Shown here: positions 1-5,843 of the stretch, piece after piece
How positions within the stretch are numbered: the first letter of the stretch is position 1
Layout of the letters: each line of letters starts with the position of its first letter
DNA from: an uncultured Collinsella sp.
GTDB taxonomy: Bacteria > Actinomycetota > Coriobacteriia > Coriobacteriales > Coriobacteriaceae
Assembly (NCBI GenBank): GCA_900752015.1
Contig: CAADTZ010000087.1
Coordinates: forward strand, 1 to 19,216
Length of the DNA stretch: 19,216 nt
Reading direction: 5' to 3'
Notes under the pieces: model-generated
What the model saw: the letters and a program-made list of their open reading frames with translations, nothing else
Database searches by the model: none
Told to the model about the DNA's origin: nothing
Position numbers and translations under genes: made by a program

Positions 1-99
1 GCAGGTAAGATTGAAGGGCCTGACCCCGGAGGAGTTCCGGAATCAGGCCCTCGCGGCCTAGTCGCTATTTAGGGCGTCCAAGATTTGGGGCGCAGTTCA
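1..99 (+). mobile_element. 3' end of an IS3-family insertion sequence
   Basis: The window opens inside the last codons of a transposase. About 12 bases after its stop comes a terminal-inverted-repeat-like end at 74-99: a GTCCAA block, then TTGGGG, ending GCAGTTCA. IS3-family (IS150-like) ends commonly have this form, with a terminal CA on this side. The element therefore appears to end at about base 99, with flanking host DNA from 100. The left end, and so any target-site duplication, is outside the window. Assignment rests on the C-terminal peptide and the end sequence only. Confidence 0.62.
2..61 (+). CDS. IS3-family transposase, C-terminal fragment (runs in from the left)
   Basis: An open frame enters from the left edge and ends at the TAG at 59-61. 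The visible peptide is QVRLKGLTPEEFRNQALAA. This resembles the C-terminal tail of IS150-group IS3 transposases (orfB, DDE integrase core), which often end in a [VR]-LKGL-[ST]-P-x-E-[YF]-R-x-Q-x-L-A motif. Only 19 residues are visible, so it cannot be told whether the rest is intact. The adjoining inverted-repeat-like end at 74-99 supports the call. Confidence 0.65.
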   Translation, partial: QVRLKGLTPEEFRNQALAA

Positions 100-164
100 G
101 ATTCGATGGCGGGCCTTTTGTGTTGAAGGCAAGTGAAAATACTTTACTTAGTTAAAGAAAAACG

Positions 165-193
165 TTTTATCCAAGGCGTGCGGGGAGTACAAT
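165..193 (+). promoter_or_regulatory. Weak candidate promoter for ilvE
   Basis: TACAAT at 188-193 is a good -10 match. The -35 is poor: TTTTAT at 165-170 with a 17-base spacer. Transcription would start near 200 and leave a leader of about 148 bases before the ATG at 348. That leader has a short CCCGG/CCGGG hairpin, but no T-box, no branched-chain-codon leader peptide and no terminator that I could recognise. Confidence 0.3.
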
Positions 194-347
194 CACCTGC
201 ATGCGAATCGACGCGCCATCGGCTTCGATGCTGCCCGCGTGTCCTGCCCGGCTCTACGCTTCCGGGTATGCGACGTTGCGACGCGGCCGGCTTCGGTCCT
301 TGCGTGCGGGTTCGCGAGTATGCAACCGTGTATGTAAGGAGCGACAT

Positions 348-1400
348 ATGACTGTCGAGAAGAAGGATATCGATTGGGGTAGCCTCGGCTTTGGCTACAT
401 GAAGACCGATTACAGCTACGAGGCCCATTGGAAGGACGGCGAGTGGGACGAGGGCGGCCTGACCACCGACCACACCCTGCATGTCTCCGAGTGTGGCGGC
501 ATCTTCCACTACTGCCAGGAGGTCTTTGAGGGCCTGAAGGCCTACACCGCCGAGGACGGCAGCATCGTCTGCTTCCGTCCCGACATGAACGCCGAGCGTA
601 TGTACAACTCCGCCCAGCGTCTGGAGATGCCCCCGTTCCCCAAGGACAAGTTTGTCGAGGCCGTCAAGCAGGTCGTCTCCGCCAACGCCGCCTGGGTTCC
701 GCCCTTCGGTTCCGGCGCGACCCTGTACGTGCGTCCGTTTATGATCGGCTCCGGTGACGTGATCGGCGTGGCTCCCGCTCCTGAGTACACGTTCCGCATT
801 CTCGTGACCCCGGTCGGTCCGTACTTTAAGGGTGGCCTCAAGCCCGTTAAGCTGCGCGTTTCCGAGTACGACCGTGCCGCACCGCACGGCACCGGCAATA
901 TCAAGGCCGGCCTGAACTACGCCATGTCCCTCAAGCCCACGATGGAGGCCCATCGCGAGGGCTATGCCGAGAACCTGTATCTCGACTCCGAGTCCCGCAC
1001 CTATGTCGAGGAGACCGGCGGCGCCAACGTCCTGTTCGTGAAGGAGGACGGCACCCTTGTCGTTCCTCAGTCGCACACCGACTCCATCCTGCCCTCTATC
1101 ACCCGTCGTTCGCTTGTTCAGGTTGCTCAGGACCTGGGCATGACCGTTGACCAGCGTCCCGTCGAGTGGGCCGAGGTCAAGGCCGGCACCTTTGTGGAGT
1201 GCGGCCTGTGCGGCACCGCTGCCGTTATTTCCCCGGTCGGCGAGATCGACAACAAGGTTTACGGCGCCGACGAGACCGTGACCTTCCCGGCTGGCTACAC
1301 CGAGATTGGCCCTGTGATGAAGAAGCTTCGCGAGACCCTGACTGGTATCCAGTCCGGTGCTGTCGAGGATAAGCACAACTGGGTTTACACCGTCGCGTAA
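348..1400 (+). CDS. ilvE: Branched-chain amino acid aminotransferase
   Basis: A 350-residue, PLP-dependent class IV aminotransferase. It interconverts leucine, isoleucine and valine with their 2-oxo acids using 2-oxoglutarate/glutamate, the last step of biosynthesis, in the cytoplasm. The ATG at 348 is chosen because AAGGAG at 336-341 precedes it at good spacing; the frame stays open upstream, but that stretch looks non-coding. The sequence is typical of the large (group II) bacterial and eukaryotic-type BCAT: an early YCQEVFEGLKAY segment, the expected PLP Schiff-base lysine K186 in GTGNIKAGLNYA, EETGGANVLFV in the second half, and ECGLCGTAAVISPVG near the C-terminus. Length is normal. It stands alone, with no other ilv or leu genes nearby, and a stem-loop cluster follows its stop. 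Confidence 0.95.
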   Translation: MTVEKKDIDWGSLGFGYMKTDYSYEAHWKDGEWDEGGLTTDHTLHVSECGGIFHYCQEVFEGLKAYTAEDGSIVCFRPDMNAERMYNSAQRLEMPPFPKDKFVEAVKQVVSANAAWVPPFGSGATLYVRPFMIGSGDVIGVAPAPEYTFRILVTPVGPYFKGGLKPVKLRVSEYDRAAPHGTGNIKAGLNYAMSLKPTMEAHREGYAENLYLDSESRTYVEETGGANVLFVKEDGTLVVPQSHTDSILPSITRRSLVQVAQDLGMTVDQRPVEWAEVKAGTFVECGLCGTAAVISPVGEIDNKVYGADETVTFPAGYTEIGPVMKKLRETLTGIQSGAVEDKHNWVYTVA

Positions 1401-1416
1401 TTTGTCTTACCTATCC

Positions 1417-1541
1417 GGGCAGAGAACAAGTTCCCTCCCGGCGCGTCCTCGGACATGCAAGAAGCCCTCGCTGCGCACTTCGTGCGGCGAGGGCTTCTTG
1501 CGTCCTGCGGAGTGCGCCGGGAGGGAACTTGTTCTCTGCCC
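1417..1541. repeat. Long nested inverted repeat (28-bp perfect outer arms)
   Basis: The arms 1417-1444 and 1514-1541 are perfect reverse complements over 28 bases. Inside is a second perfect 15-bp stem, 1457-1471 with 1487-1501, with a further short stem in its loop. The whole would fold as one long hairpin with an unpaired interior loop. Two other long perfect inverted repeats of different sequence but similar design lie at 5257-5322 and 5516-5640. It lies 16 bases after ilvE, so it may end transcription or protect the mRNA 3' end. It could also be a member of an interspersed palindromic repeat family. Confidence 0.85.
1457..1501. terminator. Inner hairpin, possible ilvE terminator
   Basis: A perfect 15-bp GC-rich stem (GCAAGAAGCCCTCGC pairing with 1487-1501), extended by pairing around a CTTCG-containing loop. 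Only a short CTTCTT stretch, part of the stem, stands in for a U-run. It could end ilvE transcription weakly in either direction. Confidence 0.4.
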
Positions 1542-1593
1542 TGCGGGTTCGGCGATGTCACAACGGGCAATGATTAATCTGAATAAAGATGGT

Positions 1594-1625
1594 GCGCGGC
1601 CTTTTAGGCCGCGCTTTTGTTTTGC
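1594..1625 (+). terminator. Rho-independent terminator
   Basis: An 8-bp stem, GCGCGGCC (1594-1601) with GGCCGCGC (1607-1614), around a TTTTA loop, followed by TTTTGTTTT. This is a textbook intrinsic terminator on the plus strand and probably backs up termination after ilvE. Confidence 0.85.
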
Positions 1626-1635
1626 TTCGCGCCAT

Positions 1636-1845
1636 GTGGGGGCGGTGGCGACGTGCATCTTTGCGAGTATTCTGCAATCGAAGGCCCCTGCATACCGACC
1701 TCGGGCAAAAAATCGGGATTTCTCGATGTTTTCTACGGATGATGGGCGGGGTTATGGGCTGACAGCGTTTGATTTGCAGGGATATTCGCGGTCTTTGGCA
1801 TTTATCGTGGCGCCCGAAGCTCTTGGTTATGTTGAATACTCCTAA
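1636..1845 (+). CDS. Possible small hypothetical protein or conserved intergenic element
   Basis: Between the terminators at 1594-1625 and 1878-1923 lies an open plus-strand frame ending at the TAA at 1843-1845. Possible starts are GTG 1636, GTG 1645 and ATG 1726 (39 residues, beginning MFSTDDGRGYGLTAF). The peptide reads like real protein in part (STDDGRGYGLTAFDLQGY), but no convincing ribosome binding site precedes any start. I recognise no family. It could instead be an untranslated repeat or a decayed gene. Apart from this frame I see nothing in 1626-1877. Confidence 0.2.
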   Translation: MGAVATCIFASILQSKAPAYRPRAKNRDFSMFSTDDGRGYGLTAFDLQGYSRSLAFIVAPEALGYVEYS

Positions 1846-1877
1846 AAATGCACGGCGCTTAGAGGGGGACCTTCGCG

Positions 1878-1923
1878 AAAAAGGAAACCGCCCCGTCGAA
1901 GTATGCATTCGACGGGGCGGTTT
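1878..1923 (-). terminator. Terminator of lemA
   Basis: A 16-bp perfect stem (1885-1900 with 1908-1923) around a 7-base loop. On the minus strand it is followed by a TTTCCTTTTT tract (complement of 1878-1887). It lies 36 bases beyond the lemA stop, in the right orientation. Confidence 0.88.
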
Positions 1924-1959
1924 ATGCATTTGGCCGATTAAGGATGCGCTGCCAAACTA

Positions 1960-2511
1960 CTAGAACTTGACGGTCGGGGCCTGGCGGGCTGCTTCGGCGG
2001 CCTCGAAGCCCTGGCGCTCCTTAAACTGGAAGATGCCGGCAAAGATGACAGCCGGGAACGTTTGAATGGCGTTGTTGTAGCTGAGCACGCAGTCGTTGTA
2101 GCTCTGGCGTGCATAGCTAATCTTGTTCTCGGTATCCTCGAGCGATGCCTGCAGCTGCGTAAAGTTGGTGTTTGCCTTAAGATCGGGATAGGCCTCGGCT
2201 ACGGCGAAGAGCTGGCGCAGCGCACCGGTCAGCACGTTGTCGGCTTCCATCTTGGCTTCGGGCGTGGTGGCCTTGACGGCGGTGTTACGCGCGCTGATCA
2301 CGGCGGAGAGCGTCTCCTGCTCGTGCTTGGCGTAGCCCTTGACGGTCTCGACCAGGTTGGGGATCAGGTCGTTTCGACGCTGCAGCTGCGTATCGATGTT
2401 CTGCCAGGCGTTATCGATGCGGTTACGCTTGGTGACCATGTTGTTGTAGATGCCGGCGATGGCGCAGGCAATCACAATGACAACAACGATGCCGATGATG
2501 ACGGGAAGCAT
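1960..2511 (-). CDS. lemA: LemA family protein
   Basis: A 183-residue LemA-family protein. The start (ATG, complement of 2509-2511) has GGAGA five bases upstream; the frame stays open beyond, but without a ribosome site. Residues 2-21 (LPVIIGIVVVIVIACAIAGI) form one N-terminal membrane helix. Next comes the hallmark segment NRIDNAWQNIDTQLQRRNDL with IPNLVETVKGYAKHE, then long helices rich in charged residues ending in FPAVIFAGIFQFKER. Family members are anchored by the N-terminal helix with a helical bundle outside or inside the membrane. Their biochemical role is not established, though they often sit beside TPM-domain or M48 protease genes. No such partner is here; it stands alone, divergent from a TetR regulator. 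Confidence 0.93.
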   Translation of the reverse strand: MLPVIIGIVVVIVIACAIAGIYNNMVTKRNRIDNAWQNIDTQLQRRNDLIPNLVETVKGYAKHEQETLSAVISARNTAVKATTPEAKMEADNVLTGALRQLFAVAEAYPDLKANTNFTQLQASLEDTENKISYARQSYNDCVLSYNNAIQTFPAVIFAGIFQFKERQGFEAAEAARQAPTVKF

Positions 2512-2572
2512 GATGTCTCCGTTTCGAATGGCCGCGGCGGCATGCGCCAGCTGCCGTTGGTATAACGCTACT

Positions 2573-2602
2573 AGTATACCCGCAACGTTTTGTCGTGCCG
2601 AA
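2573..2602 (-). promoter_or_regulatory. Candidate lemA promoter
   Basis: On the minus strand, TATACT (complement of 2573-2578) is a strong -10. A weak -35, TTCGGC (complement of 2597-2602), lies 18 bases upstream. Transcription would start about 55 bases before lemA. The same gap, about 200 bases long, must hold the tetR promoter, for which I found no convincing match. Confidence 0.4.
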
Positions 2603-2710
2603 CTTTCCGGTAAGCGTTGTGTTTTCGTCGGGGTCGGCACCGGGGCAAAGCGCGCGAGGTACAGGTGTAAGATATGCGACAGATTGACGAGTGTTGTCTT
2701 TGCCCTGAGG

Positions 2711-3307
2711 ATGGCGATACCAGTGGACCTTCGCATCAAGAAAACCTACCGCGCCCTGTTCGATGCCTTTACCGAGCTTCTCGAGGAGCATCGTTTTGAG
2801 GACCTGACGGTTGCCATGCTGTGCGACCGCGCCATGATTCGCCGCACGACGTTCTACAAGCACTTTCGCGACAAGAACGATTACTTTGCCTTTTATATCG
2901 ATGAGCTCATGTCGGGCTTGCCGCAAAAACAGCCCGATGAGGCCGGCGCGGTATCTGTCGAGGACGTGCGCGCGCTTCGGCACGCGATTTTGGACGATGC
3001 CATGGATTTGATTCTGGCGCACGAGCGGCTCATGGATAACATTTTGGCAAGCAGCATGTCGGGCATGTTGACCAATGTTATTTGCGACCGCATTGCCCGC
3101 TCCATCCGCGAGCGTGTGATGAACGTGCTTGCCGAGGATGCCCTGGCCCCCGTGTCACTCGAGACGACGTCTGAGTTTGTCGCCGGCGGTATTATTCGAC
3201 TTTTCACGATATGGTGGGAATCGGGCCACGATCTTGAGCGTCGACCCGAGATAGCCGACGTGGTCGATGCGCTGTTTGAGCGCACCATGACGCCGGTGCA
3301 TCACTAG
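2711..3307 (+). CDS. TetR/AcrR-family transcriptional regulator
   Basis: About 198 residues. The N-terminal helix-turn-helix is clear: DLRIKKTYRALFDAFTELL, then FEDLTVAMLCDRAMIRRTTF and YKHFRDKNDYF, the usual TetR_N pattern with the recognition helix ending in TFYKHF. The C-terminal part is helical and ends in a FVAGGIIRLFTIWWESG segment, as in the DhaS-like/TetR_C_8 group; its ligand cannot be told from sequence. The start is uncertain. ATG 2711 has GAGG directly against it, too close for a ribosome site. GTG 2723, four codons on, would place GAGG 12 bases upstream. It is divergent from lemA and could regulate it or itself, but no clear operator palindrome was seen between them. Confidence 0.92.
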   Translation: MAIPVDLRIKKTYRALFDAFTELLEEHRFEDLTVAMLCDRAMIRRTTFYKHFRDKNDYFAFYIDELMSGLPQKQPDEAGAVSVEDVRALRHAILDDAMDLILAHERLMDNILASSMSGMLTNVICDRIARSIRERVMNVLAEDALAPVSLETTSEFVAGGIIRLFTIWWESGHDLERRPEIADVVDALFERTMTPVHH

Positions 3308-3310
3308 AAG

Positions 3311-3400
3311 TGGCGGAGAGAGGGGGATTCGAACCCCCGGAACGCTCTCGCGCTCAACGGTTTTCAAGACCGCCGCATTCAACCGCTCTGCCATCTCTCC
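3311..3400 (-). tRNA. tRNA-Ser (anticodon UGA)
   Basis: On the minus strand the gene begins GGAGAGATGGCAGAGCGG and ends TCTCTCCGCCA, so CCA is encoded. The acceptor stem GGAGAGA/TCTCTCC pairs perfectly. The anticodon loop CTTGAAA gives UGA (complement of 3364-3366), reading UCA and related serine codons. A long variable arm (GAGCGCGAGAGCGTTC region) marks it as class II, as expected for serine. The T-arm GGGGGTTCGAATCCCCC is canonical. Total length is 90 bases including CCA. It lies opposite to and between tetR (4 bases away) and tadA. Confidence 0.96.
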
Positions 3401-3410
3401 GTGAGTCGTA

Positions 3411-3436
3411 ATGATAGCATCGTTTTGAATTTGCAA
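3411..3436 (-). promoter_or_regulatory. Candidate promoter of tRNA-Ser
   Basis: On the minus strand TATCAT (complement of 3411-3416) lies 10 bases before the tRNA 5' end, a usual distance for a -10. The best upstream hexamer, TTGCAA (3431-3436), has a spacer of only 14, so the -35 is doubtful. The element overlaps the leader of tadA on the other strand. Confidence 0.35.
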
Positions 3437-3451
3437 CAGGGAAGGCGAACG

Positions 3452-5233
3452 ATGACGAGCACCGAAATCGACGAGAAGTTCATGCGCGAGGCGCTGGCCG
3501 AGGCGCGCGCCGCCGCTGCGGTGGGCGAGGTACCGATTGGCACCGTGGTAGTGCGCGCGGGCGAGATTGTCGCGAGGGCGCATAATCGCCGAGAACTCGA
3601 CCAGGACCCTTCGGCGCATGCCGAGTTTTCGGCCCTGTGCGCTGCCGCTCGGTTGCTCGGTCGTTGGCGCCTTTTCGATTGCACGGTCTATGTAACGCTC
3701 GAGCCTTGCTGCATGTGTGCGGGGCTTATGGTCAACGCGCGCGTGGGGCGCTGCGTGTATGGCGCGACCGATGCCAAGGCGGGCGCGCTGGGTTCGCTGT
3801 ATGACCTGAATGCCGATTCGCGCCTGAACCATCGGTTTAACGTACATGCCGGCGTGCTGGCAGACGAGTGTCGTGAGGTGTTGGGCAGCTATTTTAGTGG
3901 GCTGCGTGGCACCGATGGTGCTGGCCGCGGTTGCGGGGCCGATCTTGAGGCGCATGCCGCTCATGCCGAGGCGCTCGCGTGTGCCGAAGATATCGCCGTT
4001 GAGGCGGTTGTCTTTGGTCCCGCGTGCCGCCGGCCCCGCCGTGTGCTGCTGGCGATCGACTCCTTTAAAGGCAGCGTTTCGAGTGCGCAGGCGGAGGAGG
4101 CCGTTGCCGAAGGCGTGCGCCGTGTGTGGCCCGATGCCGAGCTGGGCGCTTTGCCGCTGGCAGATGGTGGCGAGGGAACGCTCGACGCCATCGCCGCGCG
4201 CGCCGGCGTGCTCTCGACCTGTGAGGTTGCAGGCCCCTTGGGCGATCGCGTGTCTGCCCGGATGCTGGTGGACGACGGGCACGAGTCGGCTGTTATTGAG
4301 ATGGCCGAGGCGGCGGGTATTGGGTATTCGCCCTGCACGGAATCGGCGGCGCTTGCAGCTTCGACCTATGGCGTGGGCGAGCTCATACTTCGCGCGGTCC
4401 GTGCGGGGGCAAAGACTATCTATATTGGTCTGGGCGGCAGTGCCACCAACGACGGTGGCGCCGGCATGCTGCAGGCGCTGGGTGCCCACCTTGTTGATGA
4501 GTGTGGCTGCAATATCGCCCCCGGTCTCGCGGGCCTTGAACACGTGGCGAGTATCGATTTGACACCAGCGCTTCGGGTACTGAATGGCGCGCGTCTTGTG
4601 GTGCTTTCCGATGTCGAGAATCCGCTCGTGGGGCGCCGCGGTGCACTGGCAGTGTTCGGTGGACAGAAGGGTCTGCCGACGGGGGATGCCGAGGCCCTGG
4701 GCAAGTACGACAGCTGGATGGTCGGTTACGGCCGCCTGCTCGATGCGGCGATTACCGGGGTGCGGGCTCAGGGGTTGTTGCGCGTGCCCGAGGGTGCACG
4801 GACATTTGGTTCGGTGCTCGGCGTGCCCGGTGCCGGTGCTGCCGGCGGCCTGGGTGCCGCGCTGCTGGCGCTCGGTGCCGAGTTGCGTTCGGGCGTGGAG
4901 ACGGTGCTCGATCTGATTGGGTTTGACGAGCGCGTACGCGATGTCGACCTGGTCATTACAGGCGAGGGTAATATGGACGAGCAATCCGCCGCCGGTAAGG
5001 CACCGGTGGGCGTGGCCCGTCGTGCGAAGCGATGTGGCAAGCCAGTGGTCGCCGTCGTGGGCGGTCGTGCTGACAACCTGGATGCGGTGTATGGGCAGGG
5101 TGTCGACTTAGTTCTGCCGGTCTGTCGTAGACCCATGCCCCTTGACCAAGCGCTCGACCCCCAGGAAGCCACAATCAACCTCATCTGCGCCGGTGAAGCC
5201 GCCGCCCGATCCTACGACCTCGCCCGTATCTAA
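3452..5233 (+). CDS. Fusion protein: tRNA adenosine deaminase (TadA) - glycerate kinase
   Basis: A 593-residue protein with two enzyme domains in one uninterrupted frame. ATG 3452 is chosen for GGGAAGG at 3439-3445; an in-frame GTG at 3401 touches the tRNA gene and lacks a ribosome site. Residues 1-150 are a complete TadA/CMP-dCMP-deaminase fold: zinc and proton-shuttle motif HAE (H56, E58) and PCCMC (C86, C89), with HNRRE before them. TadA turns A34 of tRNA-Arg(ACG) into inosine. Residues about 197-593 form a complete glycerate kinase of the GlxK/GarK type: VLLAIDSFKGSVSS, LPLADGGEGT, GLGGSATNDGGAGML, GAAGGLGAALLALG and DLVITGEGNMDEQ. It phosphorylates D-glycerate with ATP. An Ala/Gly-rich linker of about 45 residues joins them, with no ribosome site for separate translation of the kinase. 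The domain calls are strong; why they are joined is unknown. Confidence 0.93.
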   Translation: MTSTEIDEKFMREALAEARAAAAVGEVPIGTVVVRAGEIVARAHNRRELDQDPSAHAEFSALCAAARLLGRWRLFDCTVYVTLEPCCMCAGLMVNARVGRCVYGATDAKAGALGSLYDLNADSRLNHRFNVHAGVLADECREVLGSYFSGLRGTDGAGRGCGADLEAHAAHAEALACAEDIAVEAVVFGPACRRPRRVLLAIDSFKGSVSSAQAEEAVAEGVRRVWPDAELGALPLADGGEGTLDAIAARAGVLSTCEVAGPLGDRVSARMLVDDGHESAVIEMAEAAGIGYSPCTESAALAASTYGVGELILRAVRAGAKTIYIGLGGSATNDGGAGMLQALGAHLVDECGCNIAPGLAGLEHVASIDLTPALRVLNGARLVVLSDVENPLVGRRGALAVFGGQKGLPTGDAEALGKYDSWMVGYGRLLDAAITGVRAQGLLRVPEGARTFGSVLGVPGAGAAGGLGAALLALGAELRSGVETVLDLIGFDERVRDVDLVITGEGNMDEQSAAGKAPVGVARRAKRCGKPVVAVVGGRADNLDAVYGQGVDLVLPVCRRPMPLDQALDPQEATINLICAGEAAARSYDLARI

Positions 5234-5256
5234 GTCTTTCCGGGCAAGTCTCAATA

Positions 5257-5322
5257 AGTTGCGGTGGAATAGTTCCTGTTTTTGGCCTTGGGTCGTAAAA
5301 CAGGAACTATTCCACCGCAACT
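5257..5322. repeat. Long perfect inverted repeat (26-bp arms, 14-base loop)
   Basis: The arms 5257-5282 and 5297-5322 are perfect reverse complements; the 14-base loop begins TGGCC. The arm contains GGAATAGTTCC and ends in TTTT on the loop side. It starts 23 bases after the tadA-glycerate kinase stop, so it may shield or end that transcript, but no U-run follows the stem. Its arm sequence differs from the repeat at 1417-1541, although both contain AGTTCC. Confidence 0.88.
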
Positions 5323-5360
5323 CAAAAGTGGTCTTTTGGCCCTGTCCCAAATTAGCTACC

Positions 5361-5389
5361 TTGCCCCATCGGGCGGGAGCGGGTAATAT
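5361..5389 (+). promoter_or_regulatory. Promoter of the SRP RNA gene
   Basis: TTGCCC (5361-5366) and TAATAT (5384-5389) are separated by exactly 17 bases. This places the transcription start at about 5396, where the RNA's closing stem begins. Confidence 0.65.
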
Positions 5390-5396
5390 ATATCGA

Positions 5397-5519
5397 GCGC
5401 CTAGCGCGTTCGATGGGTTCGGATGACGACATGTTCCGAATCTGGTCAGGTCCGGAAGGAAGCAGCCATAAGGAGCCTCTGTCGGGCATCCGAATCCATC
5501 GAGTGCGCAGGCGTTTTTT
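5397..5519 (+). ncRNA. ffs: Signal recognition particle RNA, small bacterial (4.5S) type
   Basis: The conserved Ffh-binding apical part is unmistakable: GGTCAGGTCCGGAAGGAAGC (5444-5463), followed by AGCC. It sits in a long hairpin whose sides pair over most of the length: CGCCT (5398-5402) with AGGCG (5509-5513), and the CGATGG/GTTCGGATG side with CATCCGAA/TCCATCG. The stem is closed by TTTTTT (5514-5519), so RNA and terminator form one unit of about 117 bases plus U-run. It binds Ffh protein and directs ribosomes making membrane and secreted proteins to FtsY and the translocon. There is no Alu domain, as usual for actinobacteria. Confidence 0.94.
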
Positions 5520-5640
5520 GGTGCCGCGGCTACCCGCGAGTGCCGGCAGGGCGCTTGGTGTCTCGCTGGTCCTCGGCTTTGCCTGCGGGATCGCTCGACT
5601 ACCAAGCGCCCTGCCGGCACTCGCGGGTAGCCGACCAAAA
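5516..5640. repeat. Long inverted repeat (33-bp perfect arms) abutting ffs
   Basis: The arms 5527-5559 and 5601-5633 are perfect reverse complements over 33 bases. A further 7-bp outer stem pairs TTTTGGT (5516-5522) with ACCAAAA (5634-5640), leaving four extra bases on the left side. The left outer arm uses the last T bases of the ffs terminator. The 41-base loop holds a weaker dyad. The gap from 5641 to the next gene at 5844 shows no gene. Confidence 0.87.
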
Positions 5641-5771
5641 CCGCCTGAAGGGTCACATTTATCTGATAATTGAATCCCTGGCGTTATGCCGCTCGCTGGC
5701 GTTGCCAAAACATCGGCTGCTACATGCCTTGGGCGCTAGCGAACGTCGCCCTTACATCTGTAACGAGTTGC

Positions 5772-5800
5772 TTACGCATCTCCAGGACTCGCCGTACTAT
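5772..5800 (+). promoter_or_regulatory. Weak candidate promoter of the ABC exporter operon
   Basis: TACTAT (5795-5800) resembles a -10. TTACGC (5772-5777), 17 bases upstream, is a poor -35. The leader to the ATG at 5844 would be about 37 bases. Confidence 0.25.
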
Positions 5801-5843
5801 CATGAATCAGATTGAAGAGAGATGATGATAGGGAGCGCCTTTT

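Noticed and set aside
201..347. N-terminal extension of ilvE from an ATG at 201
   Set aside because: The peptide is Arg/Cys-rich and unlike aminotransferases, and the ATG at 348 has a proper ribosome site.
200..347. T-box or leader-peptide attenuator before ilvE
   Set aside because: No T-box consensus, no run of Leu/Ile/Val codons and no terminator/antiterminator pair could be found.
144..1376. Long open frame antisense to ilvE (about 410 codons)
   Set aside because: It mirrors a clear aminotransferase gene, has no recognisable motifs or ribosome site, and arises from GC-biased third codon positions.
3401..3451. GTG start for the TadA fusion at 3401
   Set aside because: It directly abuts the tRNA gene and lacks a ribosome site; ATG 3452 has GGGAAGG at good spacing.
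3155..4984. Long antisense frame across tetR, the tRNA and tadA (about 609 codons)
   Set aside because: It would overlap three solid features, including a tRNA, and its peptide resembles no protein family.
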